Positions 52,530 to 53,342 of a stretch of 53,342 bases of DNA are shown here, in pieces. The position numbers were made by a program, and so were the translations under genes. Each line of letters starts with the position of its first letter. The stretch's first letter is position 1. This DNA is from Lachnospiraceae bacterium (GTDB lineage Bacteria; Bacillota; Clostridia; Lachnospirales; Lachnospiraceae). The stretch spans positions 1 to 53,342 of the forward strand of contig JAMPFQ010000016.1 in NCBI GenBank assembly GCA_023664345.1, in the 5' to 3' direction. The notes under the pieces are model-generated. The model searched no databases. It was not told the origin of the DNA and saw only the letters and a program-made list of their open reading frames with translations.

Positions 52530-52805
52530 TTATGCTTTCAGTCCAAGATTGCCGGTTTCAAGCCAGGTTCTGTTTTCCGTGCTTGTGCCCCATGCGTCAA
52601 GAGCCAGCTGATAAGTGTAGGAAACCTTTTTATCGATTTCTGTTAAGTGCCTGCTGAGTTCGGCCTGTCCGACTTTCAGTGCGGATACGTCGGATTCAAG
52701 TTTGTCAAGCCTGATCTCTATGCGGTCAAGCCTGTCGTTGATGGGATGTATCTTCTGATCCATCAGATTTGAAATCGCCATCAGATCCTCATTTGTCAAT
52801 GCCAT
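52530..52805 (-). CDS. small coiled-coil protein, unknown function
   Basis: A 91-residue protein. After MALTNEDLMAISNLMDQKIHP it is a heptad-rich coiled coil (INDRLDRIEIRLDKLESDVSALKVGQAELSRHLTEIDKKV). It resembles small proteins frequent in Lachnospiraceae genomes that have no assigned role. AGGAGG precedes the ATG. Confidence 0.75.
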   Translation of the reverse strand: MALTNEDLMAISNLMDQKIHPINDRLDRIEIRLDKLESDVSALKVGQAELSRHLTEIDKKVSYTYQLALDAWGTSTENRTWLETGNLGLKA

Positions 52806-52886
52806 TTACTTGCTCCTCCTTTCTTAAATTTCAGTGCGCTGTAACCATATCATATTTTTATTAAAAAGTCAACGGAAAACTCTGCA

Positions 52887-52916
52887 TTGACAGCCATGGT
52901 TTTCCTGTGCTAGACT
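52887..52916 (+). promoter_or_regulatory. promoter of the T-box transcript
   Basis: TTGACA (52887-52892), 18-nt spacer, TAGACT (52911-52916), just upstream of the T-box leader. Confidence 0.7.
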
Positions 52917-52925
52917 ATGTTTTAA

Positions 52926-53266
52926 CAAGAATGAAGTAAACGCAGTGACGAAGAGAGTACGCGTATCGGATGCTTTACAGAGAACATTCCGGTCATCCGG
53001 TCGTCCCCCGGCGGGGCGAAAGAGGCTGATCGCTGAGAGGAATGGAGCGGGGAAACGCGGAAGATGGCTTCCGAGCAGCGCACCGAGCCAGGAATATTAT
53101 CCGGGTAAGGCTGCGACAGGTTCCGCCTGTTATAGCGGACAGGGTTTACGGCGGGAAATGGCCATGAACCCGATGAGGTCTGCTCTGTGAGGAGCGGATA
53201 AAAAGAAGTGGTATCGCGGGTATAGGCTCGTCTTCTATGTAAAAAATACAGGAAGACGAGCTTTTT
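52926..53266 (+). promoter_or_regulatory. T-box leader with terminator
   Basis: A tRNA-sensing leader. Stem I region shows the distal stem CATTCC (52986-52991 area) with GGAATG after GCTGAGA (about 53033-53046). The T-box core AAGTGGTATCGCGGG is at 53206-53220. The competing terminator is GCTCGTCTTC (53226-53235) with GAAGACGAGC (53252-53261) and a T-run. TGGT in the T-box would pair with a tRNA end having discriminator A. The specifier cannot be fixed; ATG near 53065 is one candidate by position. The regulated gene lies outside the window. Confidence 0.85.
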
Positions 53267-53303
53267 AAGTTTACCGGGCAAAGGGGTGCAAGGGCGCAGA
53301 AGC

Positions 53304-53342
53304 GCAGAGGCGGAACTGAAATCCCCAAAACAGCCTCGGAGC
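53304..53342. repeat. palindromic repeat, family A (copy 3, cut by window end)
   Basis: GCAGAGGCGGAACTGAAAT (53304-53322) and ACAGCCTCGGAGC (53330-53342) match copy 2. GAGGC (53307-53311) pairs with GCCTC (53333-53337) where copy 2 has GAGAC with GTCTC. Confidence 0.65.

Overview
The window looks like the chromosome of a spore-forming Lachnospiraceae-type clostridium (Firmicutes, roughly 50% GC by eye). The main grounds are a yaaR-holB-ricT-trmN6-rsmI block in the usual Firmicutes order, sporulation genes (spmA, spmB, two small CotF-like coat-type proteins), VanR/VanS-like and BlaI/BlaR-type regulators, a T-box leader, split transketolase genes and large serine recombinases. Species cannot be fixed from sequence reading alone.

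Layout. 1-49: 3' end of tRNA-Phe(GAA). 219-10874: an L,D-transpeptidase, an HD-domain protein, an Orn/Lys/Arg decarboxylase-type PLP enzyme, pyruvate kinase, a guanylate kinase-like protein, YaaR, DNA polymerase III delta', RicT with an unusually long RQ-rich tail, the tRNA1(Val) methyltransferase TrmN6 and RsmI. 10937-15182: a small DUF6472-like protein, a two-component system and two small coat-like proteins. 15302-23187: spmA, a decayed AraC-type fragment, a sugar O-acetyltransferase, PtsI and a MoxR/DUF58/transglutaminase operon.

23255-34052 is the most interesting stretch. spmB is split in two by about 10.27 kb. The 5' part (23255-23646) and the 3' part (33916-34052) join in frame through a shared CGGA and restore a 174-residue SpmB. 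The intervening DNA carries three consecutive serine recombinase genes, a lipoprotein plus ABC transporter with the 'ghost' of a deleted response regulator upstream, an alpha/beta hydrolase behind a consensus promoter with two dyads, and small recombinase-associated genes. In the circular form the element ends would give an attP-like site with perfect 8-bp inverted arms centred on the crossover. This is the architecture expected of a sigK-skin-like intervening element, but in spmB.

34174-45170: a solute-binding lipoprotein, a DUF885 protein and HelD on the minus strand, and a pentose operon (FGGY kinase, L-ribulose-5-P 4-epimerase-type aldolase, two transketolase subunits). 45259-48313 (minus): a BlaR1-like M56 metalloprotease sensor and its BlaI repressor, with two operators over the promoter. 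48539-52805: an N-acetylmuramoyl-L-alanine amidase with an Arg-rich repeat tail, ribulose-phosphate 3-epimerase, a His-rich unknown protein, an acyltransferase-3 membrane protein and a small coiled-coil protein. 52887-53266: a promoter, T-box leader and terminator for a gene beyond the right edge. Two families of palindromic intergenic repeats are scattered through the window.
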